A stretch of 44,095 bases of DNA from Candidatus Galligastranaerophilus faecipullorum. GTDB lineage: Bacteria > Cyanobacteriota > Vampirovibrionia > Gastranaerophilales > Gastranaerophilaceae. Below are positions 14,500-22,635 of the stretch, piece by piece. The DNA lies in contig DVFS01000016.1 in the NCBI GenBank assembly GCA_018713115.1, forward strand, positions 1 to 44,095. The letters are read 5' to 3'. Every line of letters begins with the position of its first letter. Position 1 is the first letter of the stretch. The position numbers were made by a program, and so were the translations under genes. Below the pieces are notes generated by a model. That model was not told where the DNA came from. It saw only the letters and a list, made by a program, of their open reading frames with translations, and searched no databases.

Positions 14500-16128
14500 A
14501 TGGAAGAGGCGGGAAAAAAATATTTAAAATTACTCAAAGACGGCGGTTTTGCGCTTTTAAAAAGTGCGGATGAGTACTTTTCCTGCCATTATAAAGGTTC
14601 GCCGCTTAATTTGTTGACAGGTTTTTCGGGTACGGCAGGCGAGGCGCTTATTGATAAAAACGGCAAAATAACGCTTTTTGTTGACCCGAGATATCACGAG
14701 CAGGCGGACTTTGAAACTGCAAAAAGAAATGTTGAAACTGTAAAACTCAAACAGGGCGAGGGTTTTATAAAATCCATAGCAAAAAAGGTTAAATCTTCCC
14801 CTCTTTATATAAGTTCTTCAAGTCCTGTTTTATTTTTTGAAAAGTTAAAAAAAGAGGGCTTAAATGTCAGCACTTATGAGGATTTTAAGGGTTTTGGCGA
14901 AAATAAAAATATAGATTTTAAAAAAGAAATTTTTAAAGTAAACAGTGCAAGGGACTTTTTAAAAAAAACTCAGATTCTAAAAAAGCATATACGCGCGCGC
15001 TATATGCTTGTAACGTCGCTTGAAGATATTGCATATCTTACAAATTTAAGAAGTTACCAGATGGTGCAAACTTCCGTGTTTGTATCTAAACTCTTTTTGG
15101 ATTTCAGCAAAAACATTCCTTCGGGTGTGCTTTTTTGCAATCAAAAAATTAAAAATCTTCCCGAAGGTATAGATATCAAGCCGCTTTGCGAGTTTTATGA
15201 CTATATTGCCAAAATAAAAGATGAAATTGTAATTGATAAAAATTCCATAACAATTAAAGACTATGACGCCGTTTTAAAACCATCCGAGAGCAAGGCAAAT
15301 TATATTGCAAAAATGGCTTCTGTTAAGGAAAAAGCCGAAATAAGACACTACAAAAGCGCATTTGAGCGCCTTGATAAGGCATTGTACGCTTTTAAAGGCA
15401 GAATTAAGGCAGGCTTGAGCGAATACGAATTAAAGGAAATTTTTGAAGAAGAACTTATAAAAAACGGTGCCAAAACAACAAGTTTTAAGACCATTTTAGC
15501 CCTTTCGGACAATTCTTCCTCTATTCACTACTCTAATTATGATAAAAATAAAATCTTAAAAGAAGGGGATTTAATACTGCTTGACTGCGGCGGGTATTAT
15601 GAAGACGGCCTTGCAACGGATATTACGCGGGTATTTCTGTGCGGTTCGGAAGCGGGTAAAAAACAAAAAGAAATTTATACCGCGGTTTTAAAGGCTTTTT
15701 TAAATGCCTATCATTCAAATGCAAAAAGCGGGGATGAGCTGGATAAAATCGCAAGGAAAATTTTGAAACCATATGAAAAAGAAGGTTTTTTATTCCCCCA
15801 TGCGCTCGGGCATGGCATAGGAATTCCGGTGCATCAAATGCCGCCTGTGATTACAAGTTTCGGGGATAAAAAATTCCCTCTTCAAAATAATATGACTCAC
15901 ACAATCGAGCCCGGGCTTTACTGTTCAAAAAAACCATATAAGTTTGGCGTCCGGCTTGAAAACAGTGTTTGGGTTACAAAAAAAGGCAAAAGAGAGTCTT
16001 TTTCAAAATTTGAATTTGAAGAGAATTTAATTGAGCGTGCAATGCTTACAAAAAAAGAGCAAAAATGGCTTGACGGGTGGCAGGAAAATTGGAGAGAGTT
16101 CTGTGAAGAAAATATTAAAAAACGCTAG
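14500..16128 (+). CDS. Xaa-Pro aminopeptidase (M24 family)
   Basis: This 542-residue protein has two creatinase-type N-terminal domains (about 1-125 and 145-270) and a C-terminal M24 pita-bread domain (280-500). The five metal ligands are in order: Asp362 and Asp374 (LLDCGGYYEDGLATDITR), His438 (HALGHGIG), Glu470 (HTIEPGLY) and Glu487 (GVRLENSV). With the three-domain layout this is the eukaryote-like, cytoplasmic aminopeptidase P (XPNPEP1 type), which removes N-terminal residues before Pro using Mn2+ or similar. ATG 14500 has AAGGAG 7 nt upstream. Its end overlaps the glycosyltransferase start by 26 bp. Confidence 0.92.
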   Translation: MEEAGKKYLKLLKDGGFALLKSADEYFSCHYKGSPLNLLTGFSGTAGEALIDKNGKITLFVDPRYHEQADFETAKRNVETVKLKQGEGFIKSIAKKVKSSPLYISSSSPVLFFEKLKKEGLNVSTYEDFKGFGENKNIDFKKEIFKVNSARDFLKKTQILKKHIRARYMLVTSLEDIAYLTNLRSYQMVQTSVFVSKLFLDFSKNIPSGVLFCNQKIKNLPEGIDIKPLCEFYDYIAKIKDEIVIDKNSITIKDYDAVLKPSESKANYIAKMASVKEKAEIRHYKSAFERLDKALYAFKGRIKAGLSEYELKEIFEEELIKNGAKTTSFKTILALSDNSSSIHYSNYDKNKILKEGDLILLDCGGYYEDGLATDITRVFLCGSEAGKKQKEIYTAVLKAFLNAYHSNAKSGDELDKIARKILKPYEKEGFLFPHALGHGIGIPVHQMPPVITSFGDKKFPLQNNMTHTIEPGLYCSKKPYKFGVRLENSVWVTKKGKRESFSKFEFEENLIERAMLTKKEQKWLDGWQENWREFCEENIKKR

Positions 16129-17560
16129 ATTTTTTTACATCCTGCTGATTTTAATTTCTGCCCTTGCACTTTTTCTGCGTGCGGATATGTATGTTTTTAA
16201 CCGCCCTTTCTGGTTTGATGAGGCGGCTCTTGCAATAAATGTCCTTGATAATTCATTTCCCGCGCTGTTTAAAGAATTGTCTTATTTTCAAAGTGCACCC
16301 CCGATGTTTTTGTTTGAAACAAAGGTCTTAATCTCGCTTTTTGGTGATTCCGAGCGCGTTTTCAGGTTTATTCCTTTTCTTGCTTCCCTCTTATCGCTCC
16401 CTCTTTTTTATGCGTTTTCAAGGTATTTCCTGTCAAATCCTTTTTCAAGGCTGTCTGCTCTTTTTTTATTTGCGATAAATACAAATCTTATTTTTTACTC
16501 GGGCGAGTTTAAACCTTATGCGCTTGATGTTTTTGCGCTTATTTCTTTTTTGCTTTTGATATTTATTTTCAAATTTAAAAAGCCGCTTTTATGCGGGATA
16601 TTATTTGCGCTTATGCTCTGGTATTCTTATGCTTCGGGTATTGCTGCACTCTGCGTGATTCTTGTGCTTTTATCTCTTGTTATAAAAACAAAAAAACATA
16701 AAAAAGAACTTGGATTGTTTATTTTGCCCCAGGCGCTGAATTTTGTTTTCTTTGCACTTCATCTCGGGTCGATTGAAAAAACGAGGGAATTTATGGGTGT
16801 TCTATGGTCTTATGGCTACATAGCGCCTGATTTTTCAAATTTTTTCACTTTGCTTTTAGATAATGTTTTTTATATTTTTCACCCTTATAAGTTTATTTTG
16901 CCGCAGTATCCTTATTTTCTGCCTCTTTTATTTTCGCTTTTATGTATTTTTGGCGCTGTAACACTCTTGAGGGCAAACAGGTTTAAGTTTTATATCCTGA
17001 TAATGCCTTATTTTGCGCTCCTTGCGCTTTCGTTTTTAAAGATTTATCCTTACTATGACAGGATGACACTTTTTTTGACGCCTGTATTTATAATTCTTTT
17101 TGTCCGCGCTTTTGAATTTATTTTCAAGAAACGCTTCGGGGTCTTTGTTTTCTTTGCGCTTGTGATTTTTTCAATTTATCCCGTAATTACTTCGCAAAAA
17201 GTTATGAAAAACCTGCCTTCGCAGGACTTATACACTTTTTTGAAATTAAAAGAAAACTACAAAAAGGGAGATATTGTTATACTTAATCAAACCTCGCTTC
17301 CGCAGTTTTTATACTACGGCAGAAGATATTCTTTTACGCCCCAGTGCGTGCGGGTTGAGAAAATGCAGAGAAGTGCCGATGAGTATCTTATGCTTTTAAA
17401 TACGCTTGATAAGGATAAAAACTACTGGTTTATGGTAAGTTCCGTGAAGTTCCCCGATGTTTTGGATACAAGAGAAGTTATTGAATTCTGGGGTGCGGAC
17501 AGGGTAAAATTTAAACATTACAATAAAAGAAAGTCGGATTTGTATTATGTCGGAAAATAG
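16103..17560 (+). CDS. GT-C type membrane glycosyltransferase (GT39/ArnT-like)
   Basis: The start is GTG 16103 (VKKILKNARFF), because GGAGAG lies at 16091-16096 and the frame upstream only overlaps the peptidase gene. The 485-residue protein has about ten membrane helices. The first periplasmic loop has RPFWFDEAALA (about residues 33-43) with the acidic Asp-Glu pair expected of the GT-C fold, followed by the family's GDSERVFRFIPFLASLLSLP segment. The soluble C-terminal part (about 370-485) is not recognised. GT39-like enzymes move a sugar from a lipid carrier to a protein or lipid on the outer face. The acceptor is unknown; surface glycan or pilus/flagellin modification are options given the neighbourhood, but nothing proves it. 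Confidence 0.82.
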   Translation: MKKILKNARFFYILLILISALALFLRADMYVFNRPFWFDEAALAINVLDNSFPALFKELSYFQSAPPMFLFETKVLISLFGDSERVFRFIPFLASLLSLPLFYAFSRYFLSNPFSRLSALFLFAINTNLIFYSGEFKPYALDVFALISFLLLIFIFKFKKPLLCGILFALMLWYSYASGIAALCVILVLLSLVIKTKKHKKELGLFILPQALNFVFFALHLGSIEKTREFMGVLWSYGYIAPDFSNFFTLLLDNVFYIFHPYKFILPQYPYFLPLLFSLLCIFGAVTLLRANRFKFYILIMPYFALLALSFLKIYPYYDRMTLFLTPVFIILFVRAFEFIFKKRFGVFVFFALVIFSIYPVITSQKVMKNLPSQDLYTFLKLKENYKKGDIVILNQTSLPQFLYYGRRYSFTPQCVRVEKMQRSADEYLMLLNTLDKDKNYWFMVSSVKFPDVLDTREVIEFWGADRVKFKHYNKRKSDLYYVGK

Positions 17561-18347
17561 ATTTTTACAAATAACCTCGCTTCAAAACGAGCTTGTAAAA
17601 GAAACCGTGAAGCTGCAGCTCAGAAAACACAGAAAAGAGTCCCCGCTTATTTTGCTCGAGGGTGAAAAATCGGTGTTTGAAGCACTTGAAGCGGGCATTT
17701 CTCTTAAATATGTTTTTTGTGATGATAATGAACTGCTGAATAAGATTTCAAAACATACAAATGCCGCTTTATATCTTGCAAACAAAAAAGTCATGGAAAA
17801 AATTTCCACCACAAAAAGCCCCGTAAATATTGCGGCAGCCGCATATGAGCCTGTGTATGACATAGAGGAAGTTATAAAAAAGGACAGACTTTTGCTTCTG
17901 GATAATGTAAAAGATGCAGGAAATCTGGGAACTATAATCAGAAGCGCATGTGCTTTTAAGGCAGATGGAGTCCTGCTCTACGGTGATTGTGCGGATGAGT
18001 TTTCTTCAAAAGTTATCCGCGCAAGCGCAGGCAATATTTTTAAAATTCCCGTTGTAAGATTAAAATCGGACATTCGGGTAATGCAAAAAATAAAAGATTC
18101 GCATAAAATTATATCAACGGTCGCACCATACGGGCAATGGGGCAAAAACGCACAGGAGTGCGATATAATCACCTATCCCGAAAGGCATGTCATCATGCTC
18201 GGTTCCGAGGCTTCAGGTTTGTGTAACGAATTGTTAACGATATCAGACACATATGTGACGCTTAAGACCGAAAAAAATGTAGAGTCGCTTAACCTCGCTG
18301 TTTTTGCAGGCATTATACTCTATATTATAAATTCAAAAATTAGCTAA
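17547..18347 (+). CDS. SpoU/TrmH-family RNA 2'-O-methyltransferase
   Basis: This is a 266-residue protein. The N-terminal substrate-binding domain (1-100) has LILLEGEKSVFEAL, typical of the RlmB/TrmH group. The C-terminal knot has all three SpoU motifs: LDNVKDAGNLGTIIRSA (motif 1), VIMLGSEASGLCNEL (motif 2) and KNVESLNLAVFAGIILY (motif 3). It should methylate a ribose in rRNA or tRNA using S-adenosylmethionine. The exact target cannot be read. ATG 17547 lies inside the end of the glycosyltransferase gene (14-bp overlap), and no clear Shine-Dalgarno site is present, so translation is probably coupled. Confidence 0.92.
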   Translation: MSENRFLQITSLQNELVKETVKLQLRKHRKESPLILLEGEKSVFEALEAGISLKYVFCDDNELLNKISKHTNAALYLANKKVMEKISTTKSPVNIAAAAYEPVYDIEEVIKKDRLLLLDNVKDAGNLGTIIRSACAFKADGVLLYGDCADEFSSKVIRASAGNIFKIPVVRLKSDIRVMQKIKDSHKIISTVAPYGQWGKNAQECDIITYPERHVIMLGSEASGLCNELLTISDTYVTLKTEKNVESLNLAVFAGIILYIINSKIS

Positions 18348-18355
18348 ATTTTTTA

Positions 18356-18384
18356 TTGCTATGATATTAAAATTGTGTTAAAAT
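18356..18384 (+). promoter_or_regulatory. Promoter for the 62-residue protein and gpsA
   Basis: TTGCTA (18356-18361), 17 bp, then TAAAAT (18379-18384) with TG one base upstream (extended -10). The leader is about 30 nt and holds AGAAAGGAG before ATG 18421. Confidence 0.6.
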
Positions 18385-18420
18385 TGTTCCGTTAAGCGTA
18401 CAGAAAGGAGCCCTAACCTA

Positions 18421-18609
18421 ATGAGAATAGCACCCATCATGTTAAACTACGGCAAAAACAATGCTATTTCTACAAAAGGGCAATCTTTAATAAGACAAAA
18501 GTCGCCGTCTGTGCGTAATTATACAGGTAATCCTTGCCAGGATCTGGCTTATGCGAGCATGTTTGATAAGAAAATTGCTCAAGATTTAAAATTAATGGGA
18601 TTGATTTAG
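18421..18609 (+). CDS. 62-residue protein with lineage-type N-terminal tag
   Basis: ATG 18421 is preceded by AGAAAGGAG, about 10 nt away. The peptide begins MRIAPIMLNYGKNN, a tag style (short, hydrophobic then polar, ending in an aromatic-Gly) also seen at the start of the 721-residue protein at 7107. The rest is basic and polar in the middle, then a short amphipathic end (DKKIAQDLKLMGLI). No signal peptide, membrane segment or Cys motif apart from one Cys. It lies 3 bp upstream of gpsA under its own promoter, so the two are probably co-transcribed. Function unknown. Confidence 0.6.
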   Translation: MRIAPIMLNYGKNNAISTKGQSLIRQKSPSVRNYTGNPCQDLAYASMFDKKIAQDLKLMGLI

Positions 18610-18612
18610 CGA

Positions 18613-19620
18613 ATGAAACTTACCGTTCTTGGTTTAGGCTGCTGGGGTTTGGTTCTTACAAAACTCCTTACTCCCCGCTTTGATGAAGTCTGGGGCTGGT
18701 CAAGGGAGCAGGATTTATCCGGAGATTTATTGGAAAACAAAAGGGTAAAAACTCCTTTTTATGTCGAACTGGATAAAAAAGTAAACATAACGCACAATAT
18801 GAAAGAGGCTGTTAAAGGCGCTGATATTATTCTGCTTGTGGTTTCAACAAGCGCGATAAGGACAGTTTGTGAACAGCTGAAAGAGGCGGGCATAAAAAAC
18901 AGCCAGATTCTTGTTAATACTTCAAAAGGTCTTGAGCTGCCGTCTTTAAAGCGTATGAGCGAAGTTATAAAAGAAGTTTTACCCTCGCAGAAGTTTGCCG
19001 TATTATCAGGCCCCACTCTTGCGCGCGAAGTGCTTGAGGGGCAGCCGACAGCGGCCTGTGTTGCTTCGGATGATATTGAGACTGCGAAGTTTGTGCAGAA
19101 ACATTTGAACGTTGAGGGCAGATTCAGGCTTTATACAAATGATGATGTTGCAGGTGTCGAGTTCGGCGGCAGTTTGAAAAACGTTATTGCAATTGCTGCG
19201 GGATTTTTATCTGAACTTAACATGGGCGATAACGCTAAGGGCGCTATTTTAACGCGCGGCATGGCGGAAATTGTGCGTGTAGGTACAGCGCTCGGTGCTA
19301 ACCCGTCTACTTTCTGGGGATTATCGGGCATGGGTGATTTAATCGCCACCTGCTCAAGCCCCTTAAGCCGTAACCATACCGTAGGCAGAATGCTTGCCCG
19401 AGGCAAGAAAATTGATGATATCTTATCCGAGTTAGGTTCTGTTGCAGAAGGTGTTAAAACTTCAAAGGCAATTTGCGAATTGTCCGAAAAGCTAAACATA
19501 GACACCCCTATCTCCCATGCTATCTATGAAGCGGTTTATTCAAAAGAAAATTCAAAAGAAATATTTATGAACCTTATGTCCCGCCAGCTGAAAGCGGAAG
19601 AGAATTTTGCAAAGCATTAA
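18613..19620 (+). CDS. gpsA: Glycerol-3-phosphate dehydrogenase [NAD(P)+]
   Basis: This 335-residue protein is of standard length. The nucleotide site GLGCWGLVLTKLL (7-19) starts the Rossmann domain; GADIILLVVSTSAIR and LVNTSKGLE follow, then FAVLSGPTLAREVLEGQPTA and the catalytic-domain Lys in EFGGSLKNVIAIAAGF (about 190-205), and LSGMGDLIATCSSPLSRNHTVG. It makes sn-glycerol 3-phosphate from dihydroxyacetone phosphate for membrane lipid synthesis. It follows the 62-residue gene by 3 bp and ends at a strong terminator shared with the convergent dnaB. Confidence 0.95.
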   Translation: MKLTVLGLGCWGLVLTKLLTPRFDEVWGWSREQDLSGDLLENKRVKTPFYVELDKKVNITHNMKEAVKGADIILLVVSTSAIRTVCEQLKEAGIKNSQILVNTSKGLELPSLKRMSEVIKEVLPSQKFAVLSGPTLAREVLEGQPTAACVASDDIETAKFVQKHLNVEGRFRLYTNDDVAGVEFGGSLKNVIAIAAGFLSELNMGDNAKGAILTRGMAEIVRVGTALGANPSTFWGLSGMGDLIATCSSPLSRNHTVGRMLARGKKIDDILSELGSVAEGVKTSKAICELSEKLNIDTPISHAIYEAVYSKENSKEIFMNLMSRQLKAEENFAKH

Positions 19621-19645
19621 AAACTCCCCTTAAGGGAGTTTTTTA
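19619..19645. terminator. Bidirectional terminator between gpsA and dnaB
   Basis: AAACTCCC (19621-19628) pairs with GGGAGTTT (19634-19641), with extra A on the left and T on the right, and TTTTTT at the end. It overlaps the dnaB stop codon, so it serves both convergent genes. Confidence 0.85.
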
Positions 19646-20998
19646 TACATTTAAGTTCGGATTGACCTTGTTTTTGAATTTTGTTGTTGAGCCCTGGAAA
19701 ATAAGTTCAAAACTTCCTGTCGGGCCGTTTCTTTGTTTTGCGACTATTATCTGGGCTTTGTTTTTAAGTTCGGGGTTTTCTTTGTCGTAATATTCTTCAC
19801 GGTAGATAAACATTACAACATCCGCGTCCTGCTCGATTGCGCCCGATTCACGAAGGTCTGAGAGCATGGGGCGCTTATCTGTTCTGTCCTCAACTTTACG
19901 CGACAGCTGTGAAAGGGCGATAATAGGCACATCGAGTTCGCGCGCAATTCCTTTCAGGCCCCTTGAAATTGTTGAAATCTGCTGGTTGCGGTCATTTGAG
20001 CTTCTGTCTTCAATTAATTGCAGATAATCAATTAAAATAAGCCCTAAATCAGGATATTTCATTTTTAATCTTCTGCATTTTGCCCTTATGTCTGATATAC
20101 TGACCCCTGCCGAGTCGTCAATGAACAACGGCGCCTGGTGCAGTTCGTTCATAACGTTTGTGATTTTTTCCCACTCGTTTGCCTGAAGTTCCCCTGTTCT
20201 TACTCTCTGTGCGTCAACTTCGGCTTCAGCGCATACAACCCTCTGTGCAAGCTGAATTTTTGACATTTCAAGGGAGAATATTACAACGGGAACATTTTGC
20301 CTGATTGCAATATTTTGTGCAATGTTAAGTGCAAAGGCTGTTTTGCCCATCGAAGGACGTGCCGCAAGCACGACAAAATCAGACTTTTGGAAACCTGCCG
20401 TTAAATTGTCCAAATCCACATAGCCGCTCGGAACACCCGTGTAGGAGCCTTTGTTTGCGCAGCGGTACTCGATTTTTTCAACCGTTTCCATAAGCAGGTT
20501 GGTTAACTGCTCTATCTCCTGGGAACTTTTTTGCTGCGCAATATCAAAAATAAATTTCTCTGCCGCTTCAAGCGACTCCTGTGCGTCAGAGTTTTTGTAA
20601 GTTTGCTCTATTATGTTTGAGCCTGCGTTAATGAGTTTTCTTTTAATCGCATTTTCTTTGATAATATTTGCATAATATTCAATGTTGGAGCTTAAAACAG
20701 TATCCGACATAAGGTCGCTTAAATACTCCGCACCCCCTATGTCATCGAGTTTGTTTTTGGATTGGAAGTAATCGCTTACGCTGAGCGCGTCTACGGGCTT
20801 GTTCTGGTTATATAGCGTAAACATTGCGTCATATATCATCCTGTTTGAAGGAGAGTAAAAAAAGTCCGCTTCAAGGATTTCAACCACCCTGTTCATGCTT
20901 AAAGGGTTTATTAATATTGCTCCCAGGACTGCTTTTTCCGCATCTAAATTGTGCGGGGGGAGACGTTTTGAGATACTTTCTTTTGTTTGTGCTGCCAT
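19643..20998 (-). CDS. dnaB: Replicative DNA helicase
   Basis: This 451-residue protein has the N-terminal helical domain (PPHNLDAEKAVLGAIL, 14-29), a linker, and a RecA-like domain with Walker A ARPSMGKT (213-220), VIFSLEMSK, the Walker B region LGLILIDYLQLI and the DnaB arginine-finger region (SDLRESGAIEQDADVV). Length and order match bacterial DnaB. It unwinds DNA ahead of the replisome as a hexamer. There is no intein or insertion. ATG 20998 is preceded by GGAATGGAAT, a weak ribosome site. It has a good promoter of its own at 21025-21053. Confidence 0.96.
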   Translation of the reverse strand: MAAQTKESISKRLPPHNLDAEKAVLGAILINPLSMNRVVEILEADFFYSPSNRMIYDAMFTLYNQNKPVDALSVSDYFQSKNKLDDIGGAEYLSDLMSDTVLSSNIEYYANIIKENAIKRKLINAGSNIIEQTYKNSDAQESLEAAEKFIFDIAQQKSSQEIEQLTNLLMETVEKIEYRCANKGSYTGVPSGYVDLDNLTAGFQKSDFVVLAARPSMGKTAFALNIAQNIAIRQNVPVVIFSLEMSKIQLAQRVVCAEAEVDAQRVRTGELQANEWEKITNVMNELHQAPLFIDDSAGVSISDIRAKCRRLKMKYPDLGLILIDYLQLIEDRSSNDRNQQISTISRGLKGIARELDVPIIALSQLSRKVEDRTDKRPMLSDLRESGAIEQDADVVMFIYREEYYDKENPELKNKAQIIVAKQRNGPTGSFELIFQGSTTKFKNKVNPNLNV

Positions 20999-21024
20999 TT
21001 ATTCCATTCCGAAAATCTTAACTC

Positions 21025-21053
21025 ATTATATTGTGCTCAAGATTTTTACTCAA
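21025..21053 (-). promoter_or_regulatory. Promoter for dnaB
   Basis: On the minus strand TTGAGT (21053-21048), exactly 17 bp, TATAAT (21030-21025). It predicts a leader of about 20 nt before the ATG at 20998. Confidence 0.65.
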
Positions 21054-21226
21054 TAAATTATACCGTAGTATGAAGAAATTCTAACTTTCCTATAATTCTA
21101 AATGGGTTGAAAACCTTGTATATTAACAATGTAGTCAATCACCAATTACTTTTTTAAAAGATTGAAATTGCCACATTAATTACAGAAATTTTTACCATCA
21201 CATCACCCCGTATTAGTTAGATTAAA

Positions 21227-21262
21227 ACGGCAAAAAGGATTTTGTGCCGTAAGTTGAAAGGA
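21227..21262 (+). promoter_or_regulatory. Flagellin leader hairpin with CsrA-like GGA sites
   Basis: ACGGCA (21227-21232) pairs with TGCCGT (21245-21250); inner A and T runs extend the stem with one bulge, leaving AAGGAT in the apical loop (GGA at 21237-21239). A second GGA lies in the Shine-Dalgarno sequence at 21260-21262. One GGA in a hairpin loop plus one in the ribosome site is the layout by which CsrA represses flagellin translation in Bacillus subtilis. No csrA or fliW is in this window. Confidence 0.5.
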
Positions 21263-21270
21263 GTCTGCAA

Positions 21271-22134
21271 ATGGCTATTGTTGTAAACACGAACATTGAT
21301 TCACTAAGAGTGCAAAGAAATTTAAATAGCGCAACCACAAACATGTCAAAAGCCGTGGAACGTTTAACCACGGGCAGCAAGGTAAATCAGGCAGCGGATG
21401 ACGCGGCGGGTTTTGTTATTGCAAAAGGTTTGGAAGCACAGCAAAGAGGCTCGGTAGTAGCACAAAACAATGCACAAACAGGTATTAACCTGCTTCAAAC
21501 GGCAGAGGGAAACCTTGATGTAATTCAGGAACATCTCCTTAGAATCCGCGATTTGACACTTCAAGCTATGAACGGCGGATACAGCTATGATGAAATAAAA
21601 GCAATGGAAGATGAGGTGCTTGAAAGAACAGCGGAAATAGACAGAATATCAAACGGCGCAAAGTTTAATGAATTTCAACTTTTCCCCACAGGCGGTGCGG
21701 ATGATTTAGTATTGCAAATCGGCCCCAACTCGGATGAAGCTACAAACACGATAAGTGTAACAGGCGTATTTACGGAAGCTACAACATCTGTATTAACAGG
21801 CCGTGCCGGCCAGCCCATCCTCTTTACAAACGGAGTGGATGCGGCGGTTGATATTACTGAATTCAGACAAATTCTTGATGATTTGGATACGGGTATCAAA
21901 GAAATATCAACAAGAAGAGGAACCATAGGCGCCATCACAAACAGGCTGGAGTCAGCGGTGGAAGCGCTTGATATACAAAATGAAAACCTTCTTGCCGCTA
22001 AATCAAGAATTATGGATGCAGACATAGGAGAAGAGTCATCAAACTTCACAAAGTATCAAATTCTCCAACAAGCGTCAGCCTCTCTTCTGGTACAGGCGAA
22101 TCAGCAGCCCTCAATCGCCCTGTCGCTCATATAG
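21271..22134 (+). CDS. Flagellin
   Basis: This is a short flagellin of 287 residues. The N-terminal D0/D1 helices are classic (VVNTNIDSLRVQRNLN, MSKAVERLTTGSKVNQAADDAAG, AQTGINLLQTAEGNLD), as is the C-terminal helix ending LLVQANQQPSIALSLI. The middle (about 135-195) is only a short beta region, so the variable surface domain is nearly absent. ATG 21271 sits behind GAAAGGAG. The 272-bp gap upstream has an ordinary TATAAT at 21091-21096 and the leader hairpin described separately; I found no clean sigma-28 promoter. No other flagellar gene is in the window, so the basal body must be encoded elsewhere. Confidence 0.95.
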   Translation: MAIVVNTNIDSLRVQRNLNSATTNMSKAVERLTTGSKVNQAADDAAGFVIAKGLEAQQRGSVVAQNNAQTGINLLQTAEGNLDVIQEHLLRIRDLTLQAMNGGYSYDEIKAMEDEVLERTAEIDRISNGAKFNEFQLFPTGGADDLVLQIGPNSDEATNTISVTGVFTEATTSVLTGRAGQPILFTNGVDAAVDITEFRQILDDLDTGIKEISTRRGTIGAITNRLESAVEALDIQNENLLAAKSRIMDADIGEESSNFTKYQILQQASASLLVQANQQPSIALSLI

Positions 22135-22189
22135 ATTTACAACAAAAGCTAAGTAGATAAAACAATCTAACTGGTGATGGCAATACAGT

Positions 22190-22215
22190 GGATCGGGAAA
22201 CCGATCCTTTTTTTT
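22190..22215 (+). terminator. Rho-independent terminator after flagellin
   Basis: GGATCGG (22190-22196) and CCGATCC (22201-22207) form a 7-bp stem closed by a GAAA tetraloop and followed by eight T. This is a textbook strong terminator. Confidence 0.92.
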
Positions 22216-22224
22216 ACGAGCGCC

Positions 22225-22259
22225 GTTCAAGCGGCAGCGCGACCGCGCGCCGTTTGAAC
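22225..22259. repeat. Long GC-rich palindrome downstream of the flagellin terminator
   Basis: GTTCAAGCGGC (22225-22235) pairs with GCCGTTTGAAC (22249-22259), one G-T pair, and inside it GCGCG (22237-22241) pairs with CGCGC (22244-22248); only A22236 is bulged. The arms total about 16 pairs with a minimal loop, at roughly 65-70% GC in a region that is otherwise very AT-rich. It has no T tract. The rest of the 22135-22407 gap holds the flagellin terminator and the promoter of the XRE gene. Confidence 0.7.
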
Positions 22260-22372
22260 AAGCGAGTCTTGAGAATGTGAGCACAGGCGGGAGGGTCAAA
22301 TTTTGTCAATTTAAAATTGTTGTTCATAACCGTAAACATAAATAATGATTTAATAAAATAAATTATAGTTTA

Positions 22373-22407
22373 TCGAAATAATATTCTTAAGACCATAAAA
22401 TAATATT
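22373..22407 (+). promoter_or_regulatory. Promoter abutting the XRE regulator start codon
   Basis: TCGAAA (22373-22378), 17 bp, TAAAAT (22396-22401), then six bases AATATT and the ATG at 22408. No Shine-Dalgarno site; a leaderless mRNA is predicted. Confidence 0.55.
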
Positions 22408-22626
22408 ATGGATGAACAAAATATACTAAAGACTTTTGGTTTTAATTTTAAAATTGCAAGGATGAAGTTAAACCTTTCGCAAGATAATATTGCGGATTTA
22501 ACAAATTTTAGTAAAGCTTATATCAGCAATTTAGAGCGCGGTAAGCATAATTTATCTTTAATTAATGCACTTAAATTTGCAAAAGTTGTTAATAAATCTA
22601 TTGAAGAATTAATTTCAGAAGCTTAA
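22408..22626 (+). CDS. Small XRE-family DNA-binding regulator
   Basis: This 72-residue protein is a single HTH_3 (lambda Cro/C1-like) domain. The helix-turn-helix reads LSQDNIADLTNFSKAYISNLERGK (about residues 19-42, in parts LSQDNIADLTN and SKAYISNLERGKHN), followed by LINALKFAKVVNKSIEELI, the fourth and fifth helices. There is no effector domain. It lies 9 bp upstream of radA, in the same direction, and both genes have leaderless-type starts, so radA also has its own predicted promoter. Possible targets include its own promoter; I see no clear operator palindrome apart from AT-rich inverted patches. Confidence 0.88.
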   Translation: MDEQNILKTFGFNFKIARMKLNLSQDNIADLTNFSKAYISNLERGKHNLSLINALKFAKVVNKSIEELISEA

Positions 22627-22635
22627 AATATTTTT
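22601..22635 (+). promoter_or_regulatory. Promoter abutting the radA start codon, inside the XRE gene
   Basis: TTGAAG (22601-22606), exactly 17 bp, TAAAAT (22624-22629), then six bases ATTTTT and ATG 22636. The promoter lies in the last codons of the XRE gene. There is no Shine-Dalgarno sequence. Confidence 0.55.

Noticed and set aside
16031-16102. Longer glycosyltransferase starting at 16031.
   Set aside because: This part only reads the peptidase gene in another frame, with no ribosome site. GTG 16103 has GGAGAG upstream.
21150-21226. A possible sigma-28 promoter for flagellin: TAAA at about 21154 and GCCACATT downstream.
   Set aside because: The spacing between the two is about 11 bp, not 15, and the -10 matches GCCGATAA poorly. 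Not called.
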